DNA from: Ardenticatenaceae bacterium | GTDB taxonomy: Bacteria; Chloroflexota; Anaerolineae; Promineifilales; Promineifilaceae | Length of the DNA: 39,535 bases | Assembly: GCA_020634315.1 (NCBI GenBank) | Contig: JACKBV010000037.1 | Coordinates: 1 to 39,535, forward strand | Direction of reading: 5' to 3' | Shown: positions 32,765 through 39,535 of the stretch, one piece after another | How the letters are laid out: each line of letters starts with the position of its first letter | Position numbering within the stretch: position 1 is the stretch's first letter | Translations under genes and position numbers: made by a program | The notes under the pieces: generated by a model | What the model saw: the letters and a program-made list of their open reading frames with translations, nothing else | Databases searched by the model: none | Told to the model about the DNA's origin: nothing

Positions 32765-33668
32765 CGGTTGTGCCTATTTGCCATTGTCGCGCAATGATGT
32801 ACAGGAATAAGACGATTAAGCCGGTGAGCAGGTACATTACCCACAAGGCGGCGCTGGCTGTGCCAAAGGAAAGCAGGTCAAACCCTTGCTCGTAAATGAA
32901 GAGGGGCAAGGTATAGGTTGTGTAATAAGGACCGCCACCTGTGGTTAGCAATACAGATGTGAAGGATTCTTGAAAGGTGAGCACAGCATCGCGGAAGGAA
33001 AGCAGCAGTAAAATGGGAGCCAACAGAGGCAGCGTGACGTGCCAGAGCATCTGATAGCTGTTTGCCCCATCCATCGCGGCGGCATCTTCCAGGTCGGCGG
33101 GTATGTCTTGCAGCGCAGCCAGGCTAACGAGAAAGCCCTCACCAATTTGCCACAAAGACATCAAGATAAGGCTGGGTCTGGCCCAAAGGGGATCGATGAA
33201 CCAGTTGGGCGCTGTCAGGCCAACTGCTTTGAGCAGTAAGTTGACCGGGCCAAAGAGCGGGTTGAGAATCCAAAGCCACGCCAGGGCGTAAGCTGCGCCG
33301 GGGATGATGCTGGGCAGGTAAACGGCGGCACGAAACCAGTTCAGGAAACGGCCGTTGCGCAGCAGCAGCCGTGCCAACAAAAACGCGCCAAAAACACGCA
33401 GCGGCACCGGCAAAATCACCAATGACACCGCATTGTGTACACTCAACGTAAATAACTCGTCCGTATAAGCCAGGATAAAATTGAGCGTGCCCACCCACAC
33501 CGGCGGGGACAAAGCATCGTAACGGAAAAATGCCAGCGAAAAAGAAATCGCTGCCGGAATAAGCACGAGCAGTAAAATGCCCAACAAATAGGGCAGCAGC
33601 AGCAGCCACAACCGTTTTTGGTAGCTGAGTTTAGGCAGGCGCAGAAGGTTGTGGATAGTTGGCTGCAT
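32745..33668 (-). CDS. Carbohydrate ABC transporter permease, MalF type (second importer)
   Basis: A 307-residue membrane permease. The first segment is LLLLPYLLGILLLVLIPAAI and the coupling loop is ADLEDAAAMDGANSYQMLWHVTLP near residues 193-216. It is the first gene of the second importer operon, whose order is permease, permease, binding protein, binding protein. This differs from the first importer, where the binding protein leads. No adjacent regulator of the ROK or LacI type is seen. Confidence 0.91.
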   Translation of the reverse strand: MQPTIHNLLRLPKLSYQKRLWLLLLPYLLGILLLVLIPAAISFSLAFFRYDALSPPVWVGTLNFILAYTDELFTLSVHNAVSLVILPVPLRVFGAFLLARLLLRNGRFLNWFRAAVYLPSIIPGAAYALAWLWILNPLFGPVNLLLKAVGLTAPNWFIDPLWARPSLILMSLWQIGEGFLVSLAALQDIPADLEDAAAMDGANSYQMLWHVTLPLLAPILLLLSFRDAVLTFQESFTSVLLTTGGGPYYTTYTLPLFIYEQGFDLLSFGTASAALWVMYLLTGLIVLFLYIIARQWQIGTTDETFVL

Positions 33669-33737
33669 AATAGGGCTGGTAGTTTACAGGAAGTGTGGCT
33701 GTTTTGCATCCACACCTTAATTATGAGTCACTCACTT

Positions 33738-35564
33738 TTAATGTAGCCGCTTGATGGCTAATAACGTGATGTCGTCGAACTGTCCCGCCCCGTCAATATG
33801 TGTGTGTACGGCGCTGCTGATGTTATCGAGCAACATGGCCGCTGATCCGTTGTGCTCTTTAAGAATGAGCTGCAAACGTTGCTCGGAAAAAGCTTGTTTC
33901 AGCGGATTGCGGGCATCGGTGACACCATCGGTATAAGCCAGGAGAATGTCATTCGCGTTAATCTGGATGGTGTGTGCCTGGAAATAGATGCCGGTGCGCA
34001 GACCAACTGCTGGCCCTGTGGGCTGCAATTGCGTACATGAGCCAGAGGCATTAAAGAGCAAGGGGGGATTATGACCGGCGTTGACATAGGTCAGGCTGGC
34101 ATTTTCCGGGTCGAGAACGCCAAAAAAGAGGGTGGCAAACATGTTGCTTTTGTCATGGTAACGGCCGATATAGTCGTTGGTGAGGATGACGGCATTGAGG
34201 AGGGCGATGTTGTCTTTTGTCTGAAACGGCCGTATTTCGGGAGAAGCGGCCGTCGATAACAAGCGCTGCGCCTCCAAATAATGGTGCTGGGTAATAAACG
34301 CCCGCAGCAGACTGCGCACCAAGGCCATGAACAGCGCCGCCGCGACCCCTTTGTCGCACACATCCGCCAACACCAGCGCAATTTTGCCGTCCGGCATGGT
34401 AAATGCGTCGTAAAAGTCACCAGAGACAATTTGCGCCGGTTGAATACGGGCAGCGATTTCCCAACCATCAACTTCGGGCAAGAAAGTCGGTAAAAACCCC
34501 TCCTGCAATTCACGGGCAATCTCCATTTCCCGCTGAAAGCCGAGCAGTTCCTCATGGCGCTGCGACAAAATGTGGTTATGCAGCACCACCGTTGCCTGCG
34601 ATGCCAACGACTCCGCCACCAGTTGATGGTAAACGTCAAAGGGAATGATCTGTCCATTTTCATCGCGTGCATTCAACAATTGAAGCACGCCAATGGTTTC
34701 GTGATTTTTTAGGGGGACAGTCAGGCAAGAAACCGAGCGATAATTATTGCGCTGGTCAAAGGAGATGATGCCTGAGAAATCAAACGCGGCTTCGTGATAA
34801 ACGTCGGCAATATTGATGGTCGTGCCTTCAACGGTGACATGGGCAGCTACATTATGACGGTTTGGGGCGCCGTTGCTGTCGTAGATGGGAATCGGTGCAT
34901 AGGGGATGCGCGGGTGTTCCTGCGGCCCGCCATAGGTGAGCGCCAGCGATTCTATGCGTACAATGACAAAACGAAGATGCTCGTTTTCTGTGCGCAGATA
35001 AAGCGCACCGGCATCTGCCCGGCAAATAGCCATCGCCTCTTCCACAATTTGTTCTAACAATCGGTCGAAATCTTTTTCGACGGAAAGGGCGATGCCTAGA
35101 GGAAGAATTTTTAGCCGTAGATCATCGGCCAGTTTTTCCATCTCGTTGAATTCGCGGAGATACCAGGCAGCTTGTTCGCGATAGCGTTTTTTTTCCAGGT
35201 TAGCTTTGATACGCAGGTCAATGAGTGCGGCTTCGTTGGGGATGATGAGGTAGTCGGTGATGCCATAAGGCATTGCTTGGGACATACGCGCAACGTCAAC
35301 GGCCGTTCCCAGCAAAATCACAGGCAGGCGATTAAGTTCACTGTCATATTGCAAACGCTTTAAAAGCTCAAAATCATTTTCTGCCGCCACATCAATATGG
35401 AGAATAAGCAAATCAAAGGGGTTAAAGGCCCGTAATAACAATACGCGTTGGGCATGCGAGGTTGTTTGTACGGCATATCCCAAATGCTCAAGTTGTGAGA
35501 TTAACGCAACTTGTCTGGCTTTGTCTGTATCAACGATGAGCAAATGCGCAATATAAACAGTCAT
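33738..35564 (-). CDS. REC-GAF-SpoIIE (PP2C) phosphatase with degenerate receiver
   Basis: A 608-residue protein. Residues 5-125 are a receiver-like domain: the phosphoacceptor position in DLLILHID reads His rather than Asp, and the usual KP lysine is replaced (YLIIP), so it is probably not phosphorylated normally. Residues 170-330 form a GAF domain. Residues 350-600 form a SpoIIE/PP2C phosphatase with metal ligands in SGDFYDAF, LADVCDKG and YTDGVTDAR. Such enzymes dephosphorylate a STAS anti-anti-sigma protein. Its start overlaps the HATPase gene by 4 bases, so the kinase and phosphatase of the switch are coupled. Confidence 0.9.
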   Translation of the reverse strand: MTVYIAHLLIVDTDKARQVALISQLEHLGYAVQTTSHAQRVLLLRAFNPFDLLILHIDVAAENDFELLKRLQYDSELNRLPVILLGTAVDVARMSQAMPYGITDYLIIPNEAALIDLRIKANLEKKRYREQAAWYLREFNEMEKLADDLRLKILPLGIALSVEKDFDRLLEQIVEEAMAICRADAGALYLRTENEHLRFVIVRIESLALTYGGPQEHPRIPYAPIPIYDSNGAPNRHNVAAHVTVEGTTINIADVYHEAAFDFSGIISFDQRNNYRSVSCLTVPLKNHETIGVLQLLNARDENGQIIPFDVYHQLVAESLASQATVVLHNHILSQRHEELLGFQREMEIARELQEGFLPTFLPEVDGWEIAARIQPAQIVSGDFYDAFTMPDGKIALVLADVCDKGVAAALFMALVRSLLRAFITQHHYLEAQRLLSTAASPEIRPFQTKDNIALLNAVILTNDYIGRYHDKSNMFATLFFGVLDPENASLTYVNAGHNPPLLFNASGSCTQLQPTGPAVGLRTGIYFQAHTIQINANDILLAYTDGVTDARNPLKQAFSEQRLQLILKEHNGSAAMLLDNISSAVHTHIDGAGQFDDITLLAIKRLH

Positions 35565-36040
35565 CTGGCCTGCTGCATATCTCCGTGTGTCCGCGCTGGC
35601 GCTGTCGTCATTGAACGCCGATAACGCCGTTTGCGATTGACTTTAAATGTGCTGCAATTACCACAATGCATTTGCTTGTAATGGAATTGGTCAACCCCCC
35701 ATAAAGCCAAAAAAATGCCCAGTCCCCCAACTTGCCGTTCTTCCGCTGGCCCTTGAATGTTATCTGGGGGCAATGCCTCACTGGGATCATAATTTGTACC
35801 ATCATCTTCCAGATAAATGGTGAGATATTCATCATCAACCTCGGCAAACATTTTTATGGTCCCGGTTGTCTTTTGATCATGATAGCCGTGTATGATGATA
35901 TTCGTAGCAATTTCGTCTACGGCAAGCCGCAGGCGATAACTGGTTTTATAGTCAAGACCTGCAATTGTGGCTGCTTGTAATACATATTCCGCCACTGAGG
36001 GAAGGAATTCTAATTTGCCGGGGATCGTTAAAGCTTTCAT
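35561..36040 (-). CDS. Anti-sigma-type serine kinase (RsbW/HATPase_c_2 like)
   Basis: A 159-residue GHKL-fold kinase with the N-box DEIATNIIIHGY (about residues 46-57), an EDDGTNYDP segment and a GLGIFLAL lid. Proteins of this class phosphorylate a STAS antagonist and hold a sigma factor or other target. AAGGG lies 8 bases before the ATG. It lies between the debranching enzyme gene and the phosphatase gene; its likely antagonist is the STAS protein at 38300. The target is not encoded nearby. Confidence 0.86.
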   Translation of the reverse strand: MKALTIPGKLEFLPSVAEYVLQAATIAGLDYKTSYRLRLAVDEIATNIIIHGYHDQKTTGTIKMFAEVDDEYLTIYLEDDGTNYDPSEALPPDNIQGPAEERQVGGLGIFLALWGVDQFHYKQMHCGNCSTFKVNRKRRYRRSMTTAPARTHGDMQQAR

Positions 36041-36073
36041 ACTGCTTGCCCTTAACCTGGCAAACGGTCTCTT

Positions 36074-38185
36074 TTACTTGCCAACAAGAATGACAACAGA
36101 CCGCGCACCTACTAAGAAATGTCTTTGTTCTTTTAATCTCGCTTCTTTTCCAATAGGGTAAATATCCTCTGGTTCCGGCATGCTGGTATTGGCAAAAACA
36201 TGCCAATGGTGCTGGGGTGGCAGTTTAGGTAGTTCAAAATGATGGCTCTCCCAATGCATATTCATAGCGACATAAATGTAATCATCATGTGCCTGTCCGC
36301 CTTGCGCGTGTACGCCACAAAGCATAAAGGCTACGGTGCGGCTGTGATATGACCAATCAGTATTCCACGCTTCTACGCCATGCCAGGAAATATCAGCATA
36401 GCCGCTGTTCATATAATCTTCGTTGCGAAAATGTTGACGGTTGCGCAATGCCGGATGAGCATGGCGAAATGCGATACACCCTTGAAAAAAGCGGAATAAA
36501 TCGGCATTGCTTTCCCGTAGTTGCCAGTCAAACCAGTTTAACTCGTTATCATGACAATAGGTATTATTGTTGCCATTTTTCGTATGCCCAACCTCGTCTC
36601 CCATTAAAATCATGGGAATGCCCTGGCTGACCATTAAAATGGCAACGGCATTTTTCACGAGACGCCGCCGCATGATGTTGATGTCGGGGTCGTCTGTTGG
36701 CCCTTCCCAGCCGCAGTTCCAACTATAGTTGTCATTTGCGCCGTCACGGCTGTCTTCGCCATTTGCCGTGTTGTGTTTTTCATTATAAGAAAATAGATCG
36801 GCCAGTGTAAAGCCATCATGGGCAGTGATGAAGTTGATGGATGCGGTTGGCCCACGACCTGTGTACATATCTGGTGATCCCTGGATACGTTGGCCGATTT
36901 CGGCAACTTGCCCCATTTCGCCAATCAGGAATTTGCGCAGGGCGTCTCGGTAACGGCCGTTCCACTCAGCCCACCGTCCATAAGCAGGAAAAGACCCGAC
37001 CTGGTACAAACCGCCAGCATCCCATGCCTCGGCAATCAGTTTTGTCTTGCCCAAGACAGGATCATGAGCCATTGCTTCTAATAACGGTGGGTTGGCTAAT
37101 GGTTTACCACTGGCATCACGCCCTAAAATTGAAGCCAGATCAAAGCGGAATCCGTCAATGTGATACTCTGCCACCCAATAACGCAGGCAATCCATTACCA
37201 TATTACGCACGACTGGATTGTTGCAGTTCATGGTATTGCCACAGCCACTAAAGTTGTAGTAAGAACCATCTGGGCGCAGCATGTAATACGTTTTGTTGTC
37301 AATGCCTCGATAAGAAATCATATGTCCATCTTCGCCGCCCTCTCCCGTGTGGTTGAAAACGACGTCAAGAAAGACTTCAATCCCATTGCGATGCAGTTCC
37401 TTCACCAATGCCTTAAATTCATCGACTTGCATCCCAAATTTACCGGTTGCTGCATATCCCGCTTTCGGCGCAAAAAAACTGATGGTGTCATATCCCCAGT
37501 ATTGCACCAAGCGTTTGCCAGTGAGTGGATTCGTAAACTTGTTGTCAAATTCATCGAATTCATGGATGGGCATCAGCTCTACGCAATTAACTCCCAACTC
37601 TTTGAGGTATGGGATTTTTTCACGGATGGCGGCGAATGTGCCAGGGTATTTAACTCCTGAAGAGGCGTGACGCGTAAAACCACGCACATGCATTTCATAA
37701 ATGACCAGGTTTTCTATTGGAGTCCCCAATGGTCGATCATCAATCCAGTCAAAATCATCGTATGGCAGCATACCACGATGTTGAAACGCATTGTGTGGAT
37801 CAGGAAGTTGTCCCCAAACGGAACGGCCGTTTACACCATGAGCATAAGGATCAAGCAATATCCTTGTTTTATCGAAATGGTGCCCTTCATGTGGGCGATA
37901 TGGCCCGTCCATCCGGTAGCCATATTCGATATTTTCATAATCGAGATCAAAAACAACCATGGCAAAAACATGGCCGATATTAAACTCAGTTGGAAAAGGA
38001 ATCTCAGCAATAGCTTCCGGCTTTCCCTTTTCAAACAAAACCAAAGTGCATGATGTTGCATATCGAGAGAAAACTGCAAAATTCACGCCACCGGGCACAA
38101 AACTGGCGCCTAACGGATACGGCCGTCCTGCCCGTAGCATAAACTTGTCATGACGATGTGTTGGATAAAAATCAATTCGTTGCAT
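36074..38185 (-). CDS. glgX: Glycogen debranching enzyme (GlgX/isoamylase type, GH13)
   Basis: A 703-residue enzyme. An N-terminal CBM48-like domain (residues 15-130, PYPLGASFVPGGVNFAVFS) precedes the GH13 barrel with all four conserved regions: DVVFNHT (about 274-280), GFRFDLAS with nucleophile D349, LIAEAWDAGG with acid/base E386, and FITAHDGFT (H456, D457). It hydrolyses alpha-1,6 branches of glycogen. The length fits the GlgX/TreX family. The start is ATG at 38185 with only a weak ribosome site. Unusually, it sits inside a partner-switching gene set on the same strand. Confidence 0.95.
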   Translation of the reverse strand: MQRIDFYPTHRHDKFMLRAGRPYPLGASFVPGGVNFAVFSRYATSCTLVLFEKGKPEAIAEIPFPTEFNIGHVFAMVVFDLDYENIEYGYRMDGPYRPHEGHHFDKTRILLDPYAHGVNGRSVWGQLPDPHNAFQHRGMLPYDDFDWIDDRPLGTPIENLVIYEMHVRGFTRHASSGVKYPGTFAAIREKIPYLKELGVNCVELMPIHEFDEFDNKFTNPLTGKRLVQYWGYDTISFFAPKAGYAATGKFGMQVDEFKALVKELHRNGIEVFLDVVFNHTGEGGEDGHMISYRGIDNKTYYMLRPDGSYYNFSGCGNTMNCNNPVVRNMVMDCLRYWVAEYHIDGFRFDLASILGRDASGKPLANPPLLEAMAHDPVLGKTKLIAEAWDAGGLYQVGSFPAYGRWAEWNGRYRDALRKFLIGEMGQVAEIGQRIQGSPDMYTGRGPTASINFITAHDGFTLADLFSYNEKHNTANGEDSRDGANDNYSWNCGWEGPTDDPDINIMRRRLVKNAVAILMVSQGIPMILMGDEVGHTKNGNNNTYCHDNELNWFDWQLRESNADLFRFFQGCIAFRHAHPALRNRQHFRNEDYMNSGYADISWHGVEAWNTDWSYHSRTVAFMLCGVHAQGGQAHDDYIYVAMNMHWESHHFELPKLPPQHHWHVFANTSMPEPEDIYPIGKEARLKEQRHFLVGARSVVILVGK

Positions 38186-38299
38186 AGGTATTCAAAATAA
38201 GGAACCGTTCACAAAGAACCTTTGCCAAGAGGCCAATTCCGCTTAAAACTTGGTCGTTTTCTCCGCTGAAAAGTCGAAAGTGGACAATGGGACAATACC

Positions 38300-38632
38300 T
38301 CAATTGAGAGCCATCAACCCTTCGCTAATCGATTCATAGTCTTCGAAAAAATCCAGGAATCCAGTAATAGACATTGTGTCACGTAACAACTCTTGTAATC
38401 CAACCAAAACCACCTGCCCATTCTGCCCGGTTATTTGTCGATACAGTAAAAGCAATATCCGTAATCCCGCACTCGACATATACGAAACCCCGCTCATTTC
38501 TAATAGGAGTTTACATCCGGGTTTAATCACCGCCATTAACTTCTCTTCAACCTGCGGTGCGGTACGACCATCCAGTTCTCCAGCCAAGACAACGATAGTT
38601 GCTTTTTCATCTTCTTGTATTTGAATCTTCAT
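38300..38632 (-). CDS. Anti-anti-sigma factor, STAS domain (RsbV/SpoIIAA type)
   Basis: A 110-residue STAS protein. The phosphorylated serine lies in YMSSAGLR (S54 fits the D-S-x-G position). When unphosphorylated, such proteins bind the anti-sigma kinase and free its target. AAAGGG precedes the ATG. First gene of the minus-strand set; the kinase and phosphatase partners lie 2.3 and 2.7 kb downstream, beyond the debranching enzyme. An extended -10 promoter lies just upstream. Confidence 0.88.
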   Translation of the reverse strand: MKIQIQEDEKATIVVLAGELDGRTAPQVEEKLMAVIKPGCKLLLEMSGVSYMSSAGLRILLLLYRQITGQNGQVVLVGLQELLRDTMSITGFLDFFEDYESISEGLMALN

Positions 38633-38691
38633 GCACGACCCTTTATCAAACGTAGCCCTTTGTCAATCCAGGATGCAAAGATATGCTACCC

Positions 38692-38700
38692 ATTATAACA
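38692..38700 (-). promoter_or_regulatory. Extended -10 promoter of the STAS gene
   Basis: On the minus strand TGT precedes a perfect TATAAT (38697 down to 38692), an extended -10 element. No good -35 box at 16-18 bases. Transcription would start about 50 bases before the STAS start codon. Confidence 0.45.
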
Positions 38701-38854
38701 AAACTCATGCTTTGCCATCGGAAATCAGTTAACCCTTAACAAAAACAATCCTCCAAACGATTAAAGAGCGCTTTTCCATGAAGATTTCACCGGGTCTACC
38801 AGAGTAAAACCTTGATTTATCACAGCAGTTATGAAAATAGGTCCAAGGAATCCC

Positions 38855-38883
38855 TTGACACACCCCATAGTCTAAGTTATTAT
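38855..38883 (+). promoter_or_regulatory. rRNA promoter P1
   Basis: TTGACA (38855-38860) and TATTAT (38878-38883) with a 17-base spacer, pointing toward the 16S gene. The upstream of two near-consensus sites. Confidence 0.65.
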
Positions 38884-39271
38884 CCCGTTCAACATTTTGC
38901 AACGGTGTAAGCACAAAAATTTGTGACACATCTCTACAACAGAACAGGCGCAGCGAGTTAAAAGCAATTCGCAAAATTGCTAAAAAATTCCTCTTGACAA
39001 AAAAAACAAGGGTGATACAATAACAAACTGTCGCTTGACACGATGTAAACACTAAATAAGTGCAAAACATCAATACAATATGGAAGTCGCAAGAGCGGTA
39101 ACTCAATAAAGAGAACGCCGTTCTTTTTTTTGCCCTTATGAACTGCATAAGTTCGATCCGGTGGGCAAGGCTCCGAAAGAACTTTAACAACTAAAGAGTG
39201 ACAGAGAGAGAAAGTGGAGACTCGCAAGAAATAGAGAGTAGTTCCGTAGAAACGGATTAAATTTTCTAAAT
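38884..39271 (+). other. rRNA leader region
   Basis: No protein gene seen between the STAS gene and the 16S gene. The region holds promoters P1 and P2. A boxA-like stretch (GAACTTTAACAA) at 39179-39190 resembles the antitermination signal of rRNA operons. A purine-rich run follows, and part of it would be removed by processing. Confidence 0.55.
38994..39021 (+). promoter_or_regulatory. rRNA promoter P2
   Basis: TTGACA (38994-38999) and TACAAT (39016-39021) with a 16-base spacer, about 250 bases before the mature 16S end. An A-rich spacer suggests a strong site. Confidence 0.7.

Positions 39272-39535
<264 letters not shown>

Larger units (their letters stand above)
84..37831. repeat. Dispersed palindrome family AACGGCCGTT, 28 exact copies
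   Basis: Exact copies start at 84, 1221, 3675, 3764, 4018, 4278, 4656, 4979, 5307, 7590, 8181, 8316, 9453, 11103, 15398, 17034, 20452, 21203, 21989, 23652, 26209, 28894, 32012, 32528, 33347, 35298, 36952 and 37822. Many partial copies (ACGGCCGT or CGGCCG with one side decayed) also occur. All but one lie in genes. Because the site is a palindrome, the reading frame decides the peptide: 19 copies give Thr-Ala-Val, five give Asn-Gly-Arg, and three give Arg-Pro-Leu/Phe. Eleven copies fit GGNAACGGCCGTTNCC. Counted by eye, so a few may be missed. Confidence 0.9.

Noticed and set aside
84..37831. The palindromes as insertion-sequence ends or ordinary terminators
   Set aside because: They are not paired at element length, have no target duplications or transposase genes nearby, lie mostly inside genes and are not followed by T tracts.
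38729..39227. Minus-strand open frames over the rRNA leader
   Set aside because: They cover two rRNA promoters and a boxA-like site, are Cys/Phe-rich without domains, and have no ribosome sites.

Overview
The window looks like a chromosomal segment of a filamentous or free-living member of the phylum Chloroflexota, probably Anaerolineae-like. This is inferred from the gene mix (kinase-STAND-TPR regulators, sugar ABC importers without their own ATPase, secreted proteins ending in a Y-L-P-aliphatic tail) and from the start of a 16S rRNA gene at the right end. No alignment could be run, so the phylum is an inference. G+C looks close to 50-55%, and coding is dense on both strands.

Layout. 1-2.2 kb: an HPr-kinase-like protein overlapping a nucleotidyltransferase-like protein, probably the tail of a cluster that starts left of the window. 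2.2-7.0 kb: single metabolic genes (beta-hydroxyacid dehydrogenase, amidase, Gfo/Idh/MocA oxidoreductase, ATP-grasp D-Ala-D-Ala ligase family protein). 7.2-11.2 kb: a secreted GH5-like/NHL-repeat fusion, an extended SDR reductase and a small orphan gene whose start region lies in a hairpin. 11.3-15.7 kb: a sugar ABC importer (binding lipoprotein and two permeases) behind a ROK-family repressor. 15.9-26.5 kb: five genes on the plus strand: a kinase-STAND-TPR protein, a secreted subtilase with 8 perfect 21-bp repeats, a second kinase-STAND-TPR protein whose kinase domain has lost its catalytic residues, a small secreted peptide made of ten heptapeptide repeats resembling those of the subtilase, and an S41 C-terminal-processing protease. 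26.6-29 kb: a membrane-anchored sorbosone/glucose-dehydrogenase-like propeller and a PPK2 polyphosphate kinase. 29-33.7 kb: a second ABC importer with two tandem paralogous binding lipoproteins. 33.7-38.6 kb: a partner-switching module (STAS antagonist, HATPase anti-sigma-type kinase, REC-GAF-SpoIIE phosphatase) with a glycogen debranching enzyme gene inside it. 38.7-39.5 kb: tandem promoters, leader and the first part of a 16S rRNA gene.

Two signals stand out. First, the decamer AACGGCCGTT occurs 28 times by eye (about 0.04 expected by chance), 11 of them inside a longer palindrome GGNAACGGCCGTTNCC. At most of the sites tallied, strand composition flips from G-rich on the 5' side to C-rich on the 3' side, whatever the direction of the gene. 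Second, the 15.9-26.5 kb block joins an apparently active kinase/pseudokinase pair of giant STAND regulators with a repeat-bearing protease, a repeat peptide and a processing protease. It looks like a regulated extracytoplasmic system that I do not recognise as a described one.

How the genes may work together: the ROK repressor probably controls the first importer. The two importers, the GH5-like secreted protein and the debranching enzyme point to a carbohydrate-feeding life style. The partner-switching module probably tunes a sigma factor or another target in response to a GAF-sensed signal, and its co-transcription with glycogen debranching ties it to carbon storage.
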